Made by a program: the position numbers and the translations under genes
Shown: one piece after another, positions 1 through 13,200 of the stretch
How the letters are laid out: each line of letters begins with the position of its first letter
Numbering within the stretch: the first letter of the stretch is position 1
Origin: Varroa destructor
Taxonomy: Eukaryota; Arthropoda; Arachnida; Mesostigmata; Varroidae
Direction of reading: 5' to 3'
Length of the DNA stretch: 64,000 nt
NCBI RefSeq assembly: GCF_002443255.2
Contig: NW_019211455.1
Location: forward strand, 48,853,489 to 48,917,488
Notes under the pieces: model-generated
What the model was told of the DNA's origin: nothing
The model's database searches: none
What the model saw: the letters and a program-made list of their open reading frames with translations, nothing else

Positions 1-111
1 AACGGGTTTGGTGAGGAAAGCTATTATATGTGGCTCTATATGCAGTATGACTTCGTAAAGTCCAGGGGATTTATGTTGCTATTGTGCGTTGTTCTGTATT
101 TTTTTTCATAG

Positions 112-932
112 CCGCTGTATGTCGGCCATCGCCCAGCCGCAGCCGGTTGAATCGAAGCAGTATCCCGAGAAGATAACAAACATTGTGACCGAGATCTCAA
201 AGCTGACCTTAATCGAAGTAGCAGACTTAAATGAACTCCTTAAAAAGACGTTAAATATTCAGGTAAAAAAATCTAGTATTAGTATTCATGCAGTGGTAAG
301 CTAATTGTTAGTTACTTTGCTGTTAGTTACATGAGCTATGCATAATAGAGTAACCTTTATATAATGTAAATAGTGTTGTTATCATATTTTCAAGGGTTTT
401 AAATAAGTATTTTTAGCAAACATTTCTATATCTGATGACTTTTAGGAAACTCCTATGATGGCTGCCGTAGCAGCTGGTCCAGCAGTCCCTGCTGCGCCTG
501 CAGAGGACGACGAGCCTCAGGTGAAGAAGATGCAGACATCGTTCAAACTTAAACTAGTCAAATTTGATGAGGCTAAAAAGATCGCCCTCATCAAGGAACT
601 CAAGAATATTATGGAGGGTACTAATCTCGTGCAGGTATGCCTATGTTAAATCATAGTCTCCTTAATAATTATGTTATAAGTAGCACAATTTGTATGCAAA
701 ATGAACAGATAATTAATTATTGTGCATATGCACAGGCGTTAATCATAACGGTAATTTATACTTTTAACGTAAAATCGTATTTTTAAACGACTTTGGCATT
801 TTCTGCTCGTTAAAGGCAAAAAAATTTGTTGAGAGTGTGCCTCAAGTTATAAAGGGCGACCTAACTAAAGAAGAGGCTGAAGGGTTGAAAAAAACAATAG
901 AAGCTGTCGGAGGAGGCTGCGAAATCCTCTAG
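112..932 (+). CDS. mRpL12: Mitochondrial ribosomal protein L12 (bL12m), 5'-partial
   Basis: Component of the mitochondrial 60S-equivalent subunit stalk, which recruits translation factors; the family also binds mitochondrial RNA polymerase. Three exons are visible: 112-262, 446-634 and 816-932, each flanked by AG and GT and in continuous phase. The first visible exon begins after a pyrimidine-rich acceptor (ttttttcatag) with the last base of a codon, so the exon carrying the start codon and mitochondrial transit peptide lies left of the window. The N-terminal dimerisation helices ([20 protein letters not shown]) are followed by an Ala/Pro hinge, and the C-terminal L7/L12 domain contains [20 protein letters not shown] and [14 protein letters not shown] at the stop. 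The ATG at 119 is internal, not the true start. Identification rests on clear L7/L12 family similarity; the mitochondrial assignment follows from the nuclear introns and sequence. Confidence 0.93.
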
Positions 933-1083
933 GCCTTAAACATACGGTACGAAGTGATCGTGTCACCTGCATCTCCAAGCGCCAACTGTAGATTCATATA
1001 ATTAAGGCCTATAAAAACAACAGTATGTTTGATACGTACGCGTCCTTTATTTTAAGCGATGTGTTTGCAAAAATAATAGTAAT

Positions 1084-1096
1084 AATAAAGAATAAA
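1084..1096 (+). promoter_or_regulatory. Poly(A) signals of mRpL12
   Basis: Two AATAAA hexamers (1084-1089 and 1091-1096) lie about 150 bases after the L12 stop codon, a normal distance for a cleavage signal on this strand. Confidence 0.6.
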
Positions 1097-1099
1097 TAA

Positions 1100-4000
1100 A
1101 GGTTAGAGTTTTACATTATTATGCGACCTTGTGTGTCATTATTCTGGTGCAGATTTACTGTTGTCGATTCTAGTTCTAAATAATGCTCAAATCGAAAAAA
1201 TAAGAAGCGCATTGAAAGGTTTTCAAAATAATGGTTTAAAAAAAGGATTACCATTAGTATTGCTTCCAATGATTAAGTTTACAGTGTATAATTCATACCA
1301 GCTAGTAGCTGGATGCAATTATATTGGAAACTAGTGACAATCGTTTCACATCTATGTGTTAGCAATGTAACATCTAAGCTACTTAAACGTATTTTCAATC
1401 ACATAAAGTATTCCTCCAGTGATATCTTGTCCTGGGAATTGCGAGTACTCCATCAGTTGAACGTCGTCCGGCACGGCGTCCGTGATCCCCTATAACATCC
1501 AAGTATTCAGGGCATCCGTAATGCATAGTAACGTCTCACACAGAATCTTACAAAATTAGATACGATGCAATATTCCGAAGTGTTAAATAGTACTATTCAC
1601 ATTTCCTGTTGTAGATGGCAAACGGGAATACAATGCAATTGGCCTTTACCATTACTTCATGGTCCTTTTCGTATGCCTCCGAACAATTTTAACTACAAAT
1701 GGAAACTCAGGATCTATCTGAAACTACCAAGCTTAACGATGAATAGCTTTTGAGGAATACAATTGAAGTTCTCTAATCTTTCCTATCATATTGTCTGAAT
1801 CAAAGATTCACAGTACAGCGAAGTCTGCATTACAACAGGTTGCACGACTCCTAATAACTTCCTAATAACACAAGCCGCAGAAATCGTAAAACGTGAAACA
1901 TTATAATGCAAACCTCTATCTAAACCACTAGTACGAATGTCCCTATTTAGTTTCTTCAAGGGAAAATTACTAAGAGATTGCTAAGGTGAGAAAGCAATGC
2001 AATAAAAGCGGTTGATTCGGATCCTCGATGAATTATTGTGTTCCAAAAGAAAGCGGAAGTCACTTAATGCTTTTTTCGTAATCAAGAGGAAATGATTGAT
2101 AACAATAGGTGCTGCTCTTAACCTCTCATTGCTAACGTAAGTTTTGCAAGCTAACCATTGCATGAAGTTCGCATACTATAGGAGTAATGTTTTGTAATCG
2201 TCGTAAACAGACATTCATGTATAAATGGATGACGTATACACAGAACAGCGACATTTAAATGAATGCCATAACGAGATTTTCAGGAATTTCAGTTCTGTGC
2301 TGACACAAAGCAAACGAAGTTCCCACTGGTTAACTAACCGCAATCACCCAAGCTACAGAGCCTGACTTGACAACTACTGAAAAGCTTCTTTTTAGCAATT
2401 TCTTTTATCCAATCTTTACTTAGTTCCAGCACTATATATATACAATAACTTACTTTATTTCCGCATGTATGTGTTGTTGGCGTGAATTCATATATATATG
2501 TATATGTGTCTGAAGTACTACCAAGAGATATAATATTCTTATGGTCTTATTTCCCTAAACTTGTTTCGTTTGTTATTATATTTTCAATATTTTACCATTT
2601 GATGCTGTCGTTCGTTAAAAAAATCATTTGACACATTTATAAGTTTAATTTTATATATTCTTTTATCATTCCTGCGTTTAATTTTTTTCCTTATATCTAC
2701 AATGAAGTTTTTTACAACCCAGGTCCATCTTTACCGGCCGTGTGAAGACGGGTGCATATTGAAACGTTTTGACATTTCAAAAATTAAAAAAATCTTGCAT
2801 TATAATAAAAAAAACACTCTGTTTTCTCGATTATTTACCAAAGCTTTACAAGTTCTTAAGCAGCAAGGAAAGCAGTATTCAGATTTGCACTTAGGCCATA
2901 CTTCTGGATCGATTTAGACGCTGCAAATTAGGTAAATAAAATGTAAACATATTTCGTTTTACTTCTTTACGCAAAACTTTCTTTATTCGTGCAGCTTCTG
3001 TATAGTAACATGAACGAACCGAACATTTCCGCGCGGTATCGGCCGCTCCCAAGGTGGCTATCTGCGGTTGTCATCTACCCGCCAAAATAGGGCCCACGTG
3101 CATGCGGTACTCCTGTTGTTGTTTCTAAATAGTTGAATTCGGAAGATTCATCCATGATTGGTCTTCGATTGTTTTTCGGCTTGTGTTCTCGGATGGAAAA
3201 GCTTCAGGTGTGAGTGCGTGTGAATGTGTATCAAGTAGATCGTAAATGATATCAAATGAAAGTAACTCTATAGCTTTCTGTGTATGATTCAAGTAAACTA
3301 GCTTTTATCAGTCCTGTGGCTGGAAGTGGGAAACCGCAAAAACCTTAACAACTGAGCTACAACGTTTATCCAGTGAGTATTCCTGACATAATACTGCCAT
3401 GCAGAGAATCAGAATGGACTGGCGAGCCTTTCTTCAAGTTAGTGCCTTTACGAATATTTCAGAGTGCAAATAATTCCGGCCCTCATTTTCCAGGATGGAT
3501 ATTCCTATATAATGGATGCACAAAATAACGCAGCTACTAAACGCCAGTCGAGTGCCGCATCCATGAATAAGTGCCCACGCTGCTTTTGTTGTTTTGACAG
3601 TGCTTAATGTGAATGACCATTTCATAATGTAGTCACATCTACCAACAAACGTCAACAAGCTCTGTGACGTAAAATTCAGCAACTTCGTTAGGTAGAAAAA
3701 AATAGTTAGCAATACTAATGCAACTGCCGTACGAACATCAGATTTTGGGATCAATCAATTATCCACTTGTTCAAGTTGACCATTACTGTTCAACATTATA
3801 CATATATGTTTGTTCAGTGCACGAATTAAGATATATAGGGACAACTGGGTTATCTAGAATAATGTTGTCCGAATTAAGTCGCAGGTGTCATAATACGATG
3901 TTATTGTGTAATAATCGTGGGTACATGTATGTTGTAAGGCATACGTTTTTTTTGTCAAGGATACCCGTTTATATAAGGTTTGATAAGCTACAGAATTTGG

Positions 4001-4411
4001 AATATGTTCTGTGGATCAATGTACTTAGAAGGCCGTCCAGCGGCCAAACAGAAGATCTAAACCTTACGTTTCTGTTGATACTCAAGATGAGCATTATGAG
4101 AAGTTAATTTGATAGGAGATGGGCAATACGCAGATATCACCGCACTCGTAAGGGCCTTGTTAAGGTACGTCATATAAACACTGAAATCAATAAATGAACT
4201 AGCGAGCCACCCGGTTAAAGGCTTCCATAGTTAAAGATATATTTTTCGTTTGAATGCACTACCCGAATTTCTGCGCAATATTTTTATTTTCCTTATATGC
4301 AACTTAGACTTGCAGCAACCCGTATCAGCACGGTCTTTGAATTAGTTTGTAATCGTATTTTGATTCCCAAATAATAACGAAGCTCCTCCGAGCTGCAAGC
4401 TTCACCTCATC
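1100..4411. other. Intergenic stretch, no supported gene
   Basis: AT-rich DNA with only scattered open frames that lack family similarity or splice context. A GC-richer patch at about 3030-3130 (containing CACGTG-like sequence) looks like a possible promoter. It is followed at 3154-3207 by an 18-codon open stretch from an ATG to a CAG/GTGTGA donor, which could be a first exon of the gene at 4412. Confidence 0.4.
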
Positions 4412-5029
4412 ATGTGTGGTGTTCTAGAAGATTCGCACGTTTTCCACCAGGAAGATTCATGGGGCCGTATCCTTGCTGAGGTGCGGTTTCTTCAGGAGGT
4501 TCTGGATTTCAATGAAGCTCCACAAGCTAATCTGCTTGATGGCAAGTGCCCGGAGTTAACTAATATTCGCATGATGCTTACGAGCCTTGAACGAATAGTG
4601 CTGGAGTCAACGAAGGAGGCAATTTTACCCCAAAAGTGTGGTAACAATATGCAGGATATTGACTATGAAGATCGTGATGAACTATCACTTGAGGAGATGT
4701 ACGACTTGTTGTATGTACTCACGGAAAGGATAAAGGCCAAGATTGCTATCCGAGTGTCCGCATGTAGAGGTTTCCTTTTGAGTCGTGGGTTTAGAAGACC
4801 CCCCGGAAAGAGTCCATTGGTTGACATGCAGCAAAAGAGCCCTCGTGAGAAAGATACGACCGATCAGCGAATGTACTGCTTGAAGACTGGCAGGGCCAAC
4901 GTAAAAGATGAGCGTCCTCTCCGCAAACAACAAGATTTGATTGCATTACGTGATAAGAACTCACGTATTCGTGCTGTGTCAGTCCATAGAGAAAATGAAA
5001 ATTTATTTCCTGCTTGTGCTCAATTTTAG
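4412..5029 (+). CDS. Unrecognised single-exon protein, 205 residues
   Basis: I do not recognise this gene. The frame is open from an ATG for 205 codons with balanced codon use, and the segment is richer in G and C than its surroundings, which supports coding. The protein is hydrophilic, with no signal peptide or membrane segment. The first two thirds look helical with leucine-spaced stretches (ILAEVRFLQEVLDF, LEEMYDLLYVLTERIKAKI). The last third is basic and polar (RKQQDLIALRDKNSRIRAV) and probably disordered. The ATG at 4412 may be the start. Alternatively an acceptor just upstream (gagctgcaag, ending near 4399) could join it in frame to a short upstream exon at 3154-3207. A coiled-coil scaffold or cell-division protein would fit, but no function can be assigned. 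An overlapping open frame on the other strand at 4685-4933 is a shadow. Confidence 0.6.
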   Translation: MCGVLEDSHVFHQEDSWGRILAEVRFLQEVLDFNEAPQANLLDGKCPELTNIRMMLTSLERIVLESTKEAILPQKCGNNMQDIDYEDRDELSLEEMYDLLYVLTERIKAKIAIRVSACRGFLLSRGFRRPPGKSPLVDMQQKSPREKDTTDQRMYCLKTGRANVKDERPLRKQQDLIALRDKNSRIRAVSVHRENENLFPACAQF

Positions 5030-6407
5030 CGCCTTTAATGCGTATTATGTGGGTTGTACATGCTTTGGGAAGGCTCAGTTAATTAATCTGTTGACACGAT
5101 CTTGTAGCGTGCTCAGTACCTTACAGTTGAGATGTACACTGTGCAATTCCTCGTAGGTCGAGCGTGACGTTTTCGTATTTTATGAAAGAGATTATTTAAC
5201 GATATACGGTGACGGTTGGTTTGATAATAAGTAGATAAGTTCTTCGTTTGAACTTGTTCTCTGAACAGGCAAACTAATGAAATGATGATGGAACACTAGG
5301 TGAACGAGAAATATTTGAGGCGTTCGTGCTGCATACACTTGAAAATTATAGTAATATATAGAAAGTACTTTTGTATAATAGTGTATATTTGGTATAAAAT
5401 CGAATTTAGGTGTATGTATGTACATATTTTTTTGATCATTGTGACAACTCGGCGAGTAGTGTCATGTGATGCAAATGAAAGGCTTAGATGAATCTGTGTT
5501 TTTACGTAGAGGTCAACGAGATAGCATTTGAAATATATCTGGCTGTGGCTCAATTATGTGGCCTACACCTATAATTTCTGTAAGTGAATAAATTAAAATA
5601 AAATTCGTATGTAAATCGCTTGTCGAAAGAGATTTTCAGTTTACGTGTAGTTCAACACTAATTTGACTGACTTTGACCTGTTTGTAGGTTAGGTTTGATG
5701 TGTTGCCTTGAAAGTTCGTACACGCTGTGAAATATTAAAAGCGGGACTCGGATCTCCTTATAGTGCTACGAACGAGATAAAGCTTGTTCTTTTGATCAAT
5801 TCTTCTGTTCTCTCGCTGCATGACATACAACTCTTCTAACAAAACGTACGCCAGTATAACCCTGCTATTTGTACGTCTACAGAAAAAACGTCTTAAACGT
5901 CTTGTGTGGGTGCATGGAACTGAGACAAAGAGACACGTCGGTACGTGTTATAAAATGTAAGAAACAACTCACATCGCTGAACACTCAGCGAAAATCTGAA
6001 ATGTGTGCAAAATCGAAAAAGCGCCGAGGTTATATAAAACAAATATGTATATCATTATATATCGTTTTATTTTATGGCTGTGGATGCATTAAGGTGCTAC
6101 GAAATCAGACGCAAAGGAGTCGTTTTTTTTTCCGTATTTTCACTCATTTCTAAGTGTTTTCATTCTGAGAAATATTATTGAGACGGAGGACGCTTTATAT
6201 CTCAAAAGCTCTTTATTCCGTTGACTAATATGAATTTAAGGACGCTTAAAGGCTTGGCGATACGCGTCGAAAGTAGCAGCTAATTACGATTGATGTAAAA
6301 GCTTGTGCAAACATAATATTTTCCAGTTTCTTGTTCTTTTGAACTCAGATATTATATATAGGTTTTTATTTCTGATTTTTTATTCAGAGAACTACTCCAC
6401 ATTAACA
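5030..6407. other. Intergenic stretch and NOC3L 5' leader
   Basis: No supported gene. The last part probably holds the NOC3L leader; a pyrimidine-rich acceptor ending at 6387 (tattcag) would place the start codon in an exon that begins 20 bases upstream of it. Confidence 0.4.
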
Positions 6408-9400
6408 ATGGGCATATCCTACAAGCGAAAGCGTATTGACGATGAAGAAGAGGTAGACCTTGGTGTATCGTCCGCAGAGGAGGATGGCGTTGAAAACTTC
6501 GAAAGGACTCGTCACACCTTTCGCCGGCAAAATGAAAATCTGGCCAAGAAGAAAGCATTACTCCCCACTAAACACAAAGGCAAACTCGTATACAAGGTTT
6601 GAGTATGATTTTTACTGAAAGCGATCTTCCTCTAGTGTTAATGTTTAATTATTCTGTTCTTGATAGCATGATTATGCTTCATTTATTTCATCTATACCGA
6701 TGTTCAGGAGGTTGATATTCTTCCTGTTATTGAAGCGGCTATTACCGAAGCTGAGGGACCTGAAGACGTTGATTCTGACGAGGAGGAGCCTTCAATGACG
6801 AAAGTATTTGATGAGCTTATCTCATCCACCGACGAAGAAGATCAACTCCAAGGGGACGAAGAAGTTGAAGATGAATGTAAAAGTGAGGCGGAACGGCTTG
6901 CCGAGCAAAGTGTCAAGGTTAATGAATACATGTTACAGATAGGTTAGTTTTCACAACTATAATGATTTACTGATTTTTATTAATGAAACAATACACAGTA
7001 TTAGCGCACATCATTTCAAATTGCTGCCATTGATCTATCCAAAATGCATTTAAAATGTGTCAGCATGAATCCAACAAATGCACTAGGGCGAATCAATTAA
7101 AAATCGATTATAGTAAAACGAGAAAAATCGTCTGCATAGAATAAAACTAGCTTTGTTCAAGTAGACCCTTTTTTAGCGCCAGTCCTGTATTATCAGAATT
7201 AACCGTCAATTGCCTTATATTTGTTATATTTTTTTAGACTGAGATCCTTTGAACAAAAGGATAGACATCATCTGAAGACTTTAAGCAGTTTTCTTTCATT
7301 GCAGGTAATGTATGCTCAGATATCGTTGAAAACCCTGAGCAACACTATCGTAAAATAAACGATTTACTTCAAATGACAAAAATGACGGGGACAGCAGGAT
7401 ACGCCATAAAAAAAGTAGCGTTGTTGTCACTCGGTGAGGTTTTTGCAGACATTTTGCCAGAATATCGTGTCAAGGAGGATGCCAAACCTACAGCTAATGG
7501 TCCCAAACTCAAAAAGGAAACAAGAGAACTCATGGCGTACGAAAGGACCCTTTTAAAGTTGTGAGTACCTTTTTGGTCGTTTCCTAGGTGCCCGCGGAAC
7601 ACGCGTGTACTTCAGACACGCGGAAAATAGTTTAGTTTTTCTCACTTATATGTTGTTTACCCCAAATTAACCCAAACCGATGCAGCTGTAATATTCTGTT
7701 ACTAGCGAAGCAAGCCAATAGTGTGCTGACGTATATCAGAGCAACTATTTCTTGTTTACTCTGTCCAGGTACAAACGGTTTCTGGTAGTCTGCGAAGATT
7801 TTGTTCAGCTTCAGTACCGCGCGATGCGTACACAGAGGCAGCGAAAACGGGTGAAGCGCCGAAAGTCCAAACAATTTCATGACCAATACAGTGATTCCAA
7901 AGGAAATGGCGAACCTGATTTCGAGGTCCCGCCGCATTTGCTACAGCTCTCCCGTGCAGCGATTCAAGCGTTCTCTCGAGTGTTCACAGCGCGGCCCTAC
8001 TTCAATTATCGCGATAAAATTGCCGCAATCATGGTAAACAGTCTTGTCAATCGGGATAGCGTGATTTCCGATGCGTCATACAATTGTCTGAAGACCATCT
8101 ACAGGGAGGACCAGCTCGGTGAAACCGTGTTCGAGTGCGTCAAGCATACCAAATTATTGGTTAAGTCATATACAGCCAAGTTGCCACCAAAGGTGCTGTA
8201 TTCCCTGTTAAATCTACGTATTGCCAAAGCGAAGTCATCGGAGCAGGAGGCAATCGACCTAAAGGAAATCCGTAGTAAGCTGAGCAAGATGTCTCGTGCT
8301 GAACATCGCCGGCACAAAGATTTGCAGAAACTTGACAGACAGTTGGCAGAAGCTCGTGCCGAGGACAGCGAAGACCGCAAAAGTCGAGTGCACACGGAAA
8401 TATTGAAACAGCTAATGAATATCTATTTTTGGATTCTCAAGAAAGATGATAGGCCATCGCAGCTGCTTACGCCACTTCTCGAAGGTCTCTCTAAGTATGC
8501 TCATCTGCTAAACATTGAATTCTTTGATGATCTGCTTGACGTGCTCCATCGTCTCATGGAGAGCGAAGAGCTTACGGAAGGTCAGACGTGCCATTGTCTG
8601 CTAACCATCTTTAAAATACTCAGCGGACAGGGCCAAGTATTAAACGTGGATCCGACCCGATTCTATACGCAACTCTACGCTACCTTCCTGAACTTAAATG
8701 CCTGTTCTCCATATGACTTCACGCCAACGATACTCCAGTGTCTTGACATGACGCTGCTTAAAAAAAAAGATGCCAGTTATCAAAGACTACTAGGGTTTAC
8801 TAAGCGTTTATTGACCGTTTCATTGCAGGTTAGTTAGACGTTTACGCTCCGTCGTTTACATTTTTTCTTGTGTTGCATTAGCTGAAGTATGTCTCTTTCA
8901 TGGGCACCATTGCGGTAGTCAGGTTCAACAGAGAAATTTTAATCAACTCCCAACACAAATAAACGAAACAATACCAAAAAAAACATTGCAAAGGTACACG
9001 AAAAAGCTTTACTAATCCTCGATATTTTGTACCATTTAAAAGGATTGTCAGCCTCTTCGCTACTGATATGGCGTACTGCACTCTTTATAACTGCACGTTA
9101 TTAGTAAGCGGATGAGGATGGCAAGAGAATAAATTCGAACCTCCCCCTGACGATCTTTTTTAACATATAAGTACAGAAGACCAATTCCGTTTAACGATGT
9201 CACTGCAAATGTTACATTTTATTCAATATTTCCCAGGCAGGTGACGCCAGCACGTTATCACTTCTATCAATGGCTCGTGCTCTTATGACTTCTCACCACC
9301 AGCTAGACGTGTTGTTAGACCACGAGGTCGGATCAGGCGTGTTTCGACCTGAACTCACCGATCCAGAGCATGCGAATGCTTCTAGTGCTGTGCTATGGGA

Positions 9401-10071
9401 ATGCGCTCTGTTGACGAAACATTATGTTCCGATGGTTCGACGGTTTGCCGCGTTAGTTTCTGAGGGCAGTCGAGGAGTACCCGGTAAGCTTTGTCTTCGT
9501 TATATTATTCTATATTTGATGGGTGTTTAAATACAGCGTAACTTGAAAGATGATCTGAATCAGAGATAAATTCCTATATATTTGGCCTTACGTTGCAAAA
9601 AAAGTTGGAATTTCTATCAACGTTGCATTCTACCAAGAGCATGGTACCCCTGATTTGTAGGTGCGCTGAAAGATAGCCAAGAACAATCAAAACTGATGAT
9701 TGTTGTAGAATAAGACGGCTAAAATTGTGTATGTGGATGCGTTTTTATGACGAAAGATCTTGATCAGGCTTGAATCAATACTCAATACGTATTTATTCTT
9801 GTTTTACTGATATGGTATTACAGATAAATTCGTGCAGAACATTAGTAAAGCGACACCGTCACAAGTTTACGGCGCATTTCGTAAGCGGGACGCTGTTGAG
9901 ATCGCTGATGAAGTTGACAAATCAAAACGTTCTATTTCCACGAAACCAATTCTCTGGACCCAAGAGAGTTCAGTTAGCAAAGGCGAGGCCATCATTGCCT
10001 TGCTCGAAGATGACATCGCGCTTTGGACACACGGCGAACATCTAGCGCCTAGGTATCATAATAGTTTATAA
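6408..10071 (+). CDS. NOC3L: Nucleolar complex protein 3 homologue
   Basis: NOC3 pairs with NOC2 on pre-60S particles in nucleolus and nucleoplasm and is also linked to replication licensing in yeast. Six exons (6408-6596, 6708-6942, 7305-7560, 7769-8828, 9237-9483, 9824-10071) join in phase to 744 residues, close to the roughly 800 of vertebrate NOC3L. The N-terminal part is acidic and basic by turns (YKRKRIDDEEEVD), as expected. The NOC3 domain spans about residues 150-240 and includes KKVALLSLGEVFADILPEYR. A central basic and helical region is carried by the 1.06-kb fourth exon, with QRQRKRVKRRKSKQ acting as a probable nuclear signal. The C-terminal CBF/MAK21-type region contains ALLTKHYVPMVRRFAALV. 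The fifth exon must begin at 9237 rather than at the second AG at 9240, because only the former keeps frame. The end (APRYHNSL) lacks the longer tail of some orthologues. Confidence 0.95.
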
Positions 10072-10258
10072 ATAGACAACAGATCGTTCAGCTACAAGTA
10101 TACATATGAATTCGAAAGTAGTTTGCATAACAATAGCAAGAACTTTTTATTGCATGCCCACGAAGGAGTTTGCATTCATGTATGTAGTGATGTTTAAGTG
10201 CACTTAAGCAAAAATCTGATTACGTGGTATATGGCAAAAGACCAATATTATTTGGTAC

Positions 10259-10264
10259 AATAAA
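10259..10264 (+). promoter_or_regulatory. Probable NOC3L poly(A) signal
   Basis: AATAAA about 190 bases after the NOC3L stop codon. Confidence 0.5.
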
Positions 10265-13200
10265 TATATGATTGTTTTTATTTTATATTTAGTTTTCATT
10301 ATTTTTGCTAGTTTTGTATTGAAATTAAATGTTTAGGCGAGTGTTTTTATGGAAAAATCATAGCCAAAGTGCGATATGCTTCAACATATGTACAGGCACG
10401 GCTGTCTACTGGCTTTGTTTAGAACCAGATAATACACTCCACTGAATCGTATTGCCTTTCCGTAATATAAAACTCTTGTAAATAAAAGTCTCACATTTAG
10501 TTGTTTTGCGACAGAGAATCATGGTTAGTCGAAAAATTCTACCTATGGCAAGTGAGTGATAGGTGATTTGTTCTCTAGAAGTATCTACGACTCCCATTAT
10601 AATGTTGGTGTTTTTTCGTTCATTGTACATTGTTTTCCATAAAATTTTGTGCTACATGACGTCAGTGTCATGCATTTTCTGGGAGTAACTGTGTTCACTT
10701 TAGTCGTCTTCAAAGAGTTCAGGTGCTACGCCGGTGTTCTTCACCTAAATGCGGTCACAGAACTGAGAACGCGTTTCTTGGAGCTGAAGAAAAACAACAG
10801 AAACTGATTCTCTAAATCCTTTTTCTACCTTCCCACAAGATAACATTTGTATCAAGCCCGCAAGCGCTGTCCAGGGAAATACATGGAGTGAAGTCCGAAC
10901 GTCATTGTCAGTATTTCAATGCACTGCTTACCATGCAGAACTTGATCGTAGTTTAGAAAAATGAAAGTTCAGATCAAGACGGTTTTGCGACCAGGAAGGT
11001 AACTTAACTGTTTTTCGCCGCGATCAATTTCTTTTTTATGGATGGATTCCCTGGCTAGAGGTTTTTAGTGTTAATCTCCGGCCCACAAAGGCTTCAAGTC
11101 AGCGTCCAATTAACACTGCGGCTACTAACCTAATCATTTCCATTCGGATTATGATCAACTATAGATCAAACATTCAGAGAGCTTTAAACCCAGCCCCTAA
11201 AGAATAGGAAGTCACTTGACTGCTATGCCATCTTTTCAGATCTAACGAGTTAAACGTCTGCAAAAGTTGTATTGTATTTTCAGCAGTTACCTTTATCCTT
11301 TTTGAGCATGGGCACATCTGAGTAATTAAAATAAGCCTTCAAAAGGCGTAAAAAGGAAGTGTAGGCTTCGTTAATCCGCGGGGCAAGTCATTTGGATGCA
11401 AATATTGGAAGAAAACAGATCTGCGGGTGTTTACTGTGGCGGCTTTCCTTAATGATCTTGATCTGAATGAAAAATAAAAAAAAATCGTGCAACAAAAGTA
11501 AAAGCATATTCTATTACAGTCCGAACTGTAGTATTCACTCGTATGTGCCTTATTTTTCTCCTACAGATCTAGTACACATCTAGAACAAACTTTGCGCTCA
11601 GGGACAAGCTCGAGCGAAATTTTACAAAGTAATCAATACTAAATAAATCAAGTATACGGAGGTGTAGAAGCTAACATAACTGTTCTGGTTGAAAGACTGA
11701 CGCACGAAACAACTTTGAAATACGTAGGGATATCAGATGTAAAATTTTTAACATACACATATAAGTAATCAAAAATTGACACAAGAAAGTCAAAAGTTGA
11801 TGGCATATGATAATTACCTCGACTGTTCTAAGACTCACAAGGTAAAGCGGACTCTCGTCTTTCTTTATTACAATGCTGCCTCCAACATACACCTAGGCTA
11901 AATGAGCGATGCAACAAAGAAATCTCATACCAATGATAGATCTCATGTTCCTATCTGTCTGTCTGCAGTATTCCTATAATAAGCAAATCGCAAACCAAAT
12001 ATCCCTGTGTCTATGCGGTAATATTTAAGGTGCGTATTCATTAAAAAAGATTTACAAAGAACACAATATATTCCCTCGTTCTCAAAAATACGTATACATA
12101 CTCTTTTCTAAAATTTGAGCCTTGAAAAAATATACTCTTTCTACTTTAAATGCATATCGGACTATCACAAAATTTTACGTTCATGATAAATATTTTATCC
12201 CTTATTATACACGATTATTTTAAAGTGTGTGTTCGACGATAGTTATCATAAAATTTCTACTTTATTACCGCAATTAGGTTATTATTAACGATTACAACTT
12301 ATTTACGCATTTTCTCCCATGGAATACAGTACGCACAATCCAACAACTATCGTGAAATATTAGAAGCTATTTGCGCTACAATTCATTCATTACGGCCGGG
12401 CCTTACCAACTAGTTTTCATGTAACTGCCATTCTGCCGGGTTCAAGTCAAATTCATGAGTACCAAAAACTTAAAAAAAAATATATGGTCACTTCGAAACC
12501 GTATTTCCTCACTTTCCCCCAGCGTCGCTTTCGTGCAGTTGTTCATCATATCTGATATAATTTGTATCTAGAACTCACCCAGTTACAAACTGCCCGAGTG
12601 TCTGTACTTGACTTATACCTAGTTTACTATCTGCTTATCTATTCACGTGTGCGCACTAGAGCGGTCAATAACGAAAGTCAAATTGTTTCAATGCATTTGA
12701 GTAGATGAATAAACACACCTTACAGTGATTAGAAAGAAAAAAAATGGTTTGAAACATGACTGGTTACATCATGAATCTAGGAAGTAATATATTATTAGGC
12801 TATGTGAGAATATTTGATATGGGTCGGTGTCGTGGGCAGTCCTCGCTATAGCTTAGTGTATAACTTATTTGCCTAATAATCTTAAAAATACGTTGCAGTC
12901 TAGGCTCGAATCCGTAAATGGCCACATTTCGTTTCATTCTGGAAGCGAGCGTCTGATGCTGAATGCTCAACAGCAATGCCTATCCACAATGGCTATTGTT
13001 AATTTGCTCAATGATATATGCAATGCACGGTTCGAATATATTTGCTCTTTATATATTTGCTTTTACGTCACTAAAATATCTATAAAATATAAAATAATAT
13101 AAAACACAGGTACGTTACTAAATATCAATAAACTATTTTAAAAGCTAGTTTTACAATATGATCACTTGACCTCATTGATGGCGTACACTACACTCTGCAA

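Noticed and set aside
3718..4107. 129-codon plus-strand frame overlapping a minus-strand frame at 3434-3754
   Set aside because: Both are Ile/Tyr/Leu-rich background-like translations with no recognisable motif.
10680..10745. Possible minus-strand terminal exon ending in an acidic tail
   Set aside because: Upstream exons could not be joined to anything recognisable, and the stretch is only 15 codons long.
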